A stretch of 64,000 nt of DNA from Nereocystis luetkeana (lineage: Eukaryota; Sar; Phaeophyceae; Laminariales; Laminariaceae), in NCBI GenBank assembly GCA_031213475.1, contig JARUPZ010000019.1, forward strand, positions 6,721,906 through 6,785,905. Direction: 5' to 3'. The notes beneath the pieces are model-generated. The model did no database searches. It was not told the origin of the DNA and saw nothing but the letters and a program-made list of their open reading frames with translations. The position numbers were made by a program, and so were the translations under genes. Position 1 is the first letter of the stretch. Each line of letters starts with the position of its first letter. Shown here in pieces: positions 62,900 to 64,000 of the stretch.

Positions 62900-63937
62900 A
62901 GTATAGTGTGGTATTGTAGCACTCTTTTCTCGTGTAATGCTGCCCGTCGTCTACCCTTGACCTCCTTCCCTTCTGCTCCTCCTTCTCGTGGTACGGGGCA
63001 AGCTTCTCACTACGTATACGGGTGCCAATACCAGGCACGTACCTGTATGTAACTCTTTGCTAGAACATCGTTTTTTCATCAATTTCTTACAAAAAAAATG
63101 GCGCAATGAAAAAACGAAAAAAAAAATCGAACTAAAAAGAGGTAGTTATTTATTTTCCGGATTCGGGCAGACGAAAACGAAATGAATGGTGAAAAATTGG
63201 TGGTTGCCTGTGCGCACGCTTGTTTTAGGCGCGCCCTGAAATTAACCCTAATAACCCGTTTGCTCCACATACATACATGCTGGACACAACAGGAGCAACA
63301 GCAAGCAGTATTCTTTCCTCGTTGTTGCGTCTCATCTATTATACACGACGACTACTTTTCAGTCCTCAGCTAAATACACAGTTATTGCGACGTCGTGCGT
63401 GATCGGAACTCTCGCCTTTTGTTATTAATATACAGTACCACTACTATTAATACCTACTAGTAACTGTACAAAAAAAGCAGTATTAATACTACTATACTGA
63501 GTGCTTTCATTAGGCTCTCGTCATCACATACAAGTGTGTAGTACTCGCTGTATGTAGCATAGTCTCGACTTGGTACGTCACTTTTAGTCTTCAGCACAGC
63601 AGTAGTAGTAGTAGTAGTAGTAGTAGTAGCAATGTTAATATTACAGTGGAAAGTGAGAACGATGTATATTATATAGTCCACTCCATCCAATGATTTTCGT
63701 CTCGGCTTGTATTATAGTGCTGCAGTGAACGTACGACTGACGGTGGGTCTCGCTCTACTACTGCTGCTGCTATAAACCACCACAAACAGCAGTGTGAGTG
63801 AGTGGCACATTTTATCTATCGCCGGGGGAGTCTCGTTGAAATTCATGCTACGGAGCGCAGTCCAGCACACGGGAGAAGTGGCTAAACAGCCCTTCTTGTT
63901 GTGTGACCACAAAAAAAAGGCCGTTCGGCTGTTTTAA

Positions 63938-64000
63938 CTATTGCGGGGGACCATATAGTTAATAGGACCAAATGTTGTTAGTGAAAAAGTTCAAATATGT
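63938..64000. mobile_element. Family A MITE, cut by the window end
   Basis: ACTATTGCGGGGGACCATAT, then TAATAGGACCAAATGTTGTT, continuing beyond base 64000. Confidence 0.85.

Larger units (their letters stand above)
57755..64000. other. Repeat-dominated right end of the window
   Basis: The upstream exons of the minus-strand calycin-like gene should lie here or beyond, but none could be recognised. Besides the elements listed separately, it has a 30-base G-run (60410-60432), (GGCA)n (60201-60228), AAT units (62336-62354), an AGT run (63600-63629) and no supported gene. Confidence 0.45.

Overview
This is a eukaryotic nuclear window from a genome with few genes, many introns and many repeats. The proteins resemble stramenopile ones: a DUF547 protein, a ZPR1 with a long acidic linker, and a calycin-like barrel. 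The long introns full of microsatellites and hairpin MITEs suggest a brown alga. That placement is inference, because no organism-specific marker is present. I assembled the gene models by hand from reading frames, splice sites and matching intron phases.

Layout. (1) 1-4413, minus: the 5' part of a gene for a secreted or targeted DUF547 protein (exons 4185-4413 and 408-602); the rest lies before base 1. (2) 4414-4814: a 401-bp divergent promoter region. (3) 4815-22213, plus: a complete ZPR1 gene, 10 exons and 570 residues, whose phases close without a frameshift. (4) 22214-24811: an intergenic stretch with one anonymous small ORF. (5) 24812 to about 43179, plus: a large gene of about 11-12 exons for a charged, low-complexity protein carrying about nine copies of a short C-T-F-x-P motif. 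(6) 44462-44686, minus: a possible first exon of an unknown gene. (7) 49540-57754, minus: internal exons of a calycin (FABP/lipocalin-like) barrel protein. The exon needed to bridge its first and third visible exons reads on the PLUS strand at 53175-53250, which points to a micro-inversion or an assembly error. (8) 57755-64000: only repeats recognised.

Repeats make up most of the window. There are three hairpin MITE families: A (termini ATTACGGGGGACC, about 115 bp), B (termini CCCTTTTAGG, apparent TTAA targets, about 90 bp) and M (CTCTGGCCGTAAATATAAGG, about 85 bp). There is one PIF/Harbinger-like 755-bp element with TTA duplications, a TIR element carrying CCCTAA telomere-type repeats (two copies), and a GATC-rich hairpin family (E). 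Families C and D end in poly-C. Several minisatellites occur, two of them sharing one palindromic unit about 10 kb apart, and very long microsatellites include a GTT array of about 570 bp. Families C and D lie mostly in the sense direction and often sit just upstream of exons, where their poly-C tails appear to serve as 3' splice-site pyrimidine tracts. I consider this pattern and the inverted exon the two most interesting observations.

The genes share no evident pathway. ZPR1 is housekeeping; the others are of unknown role.
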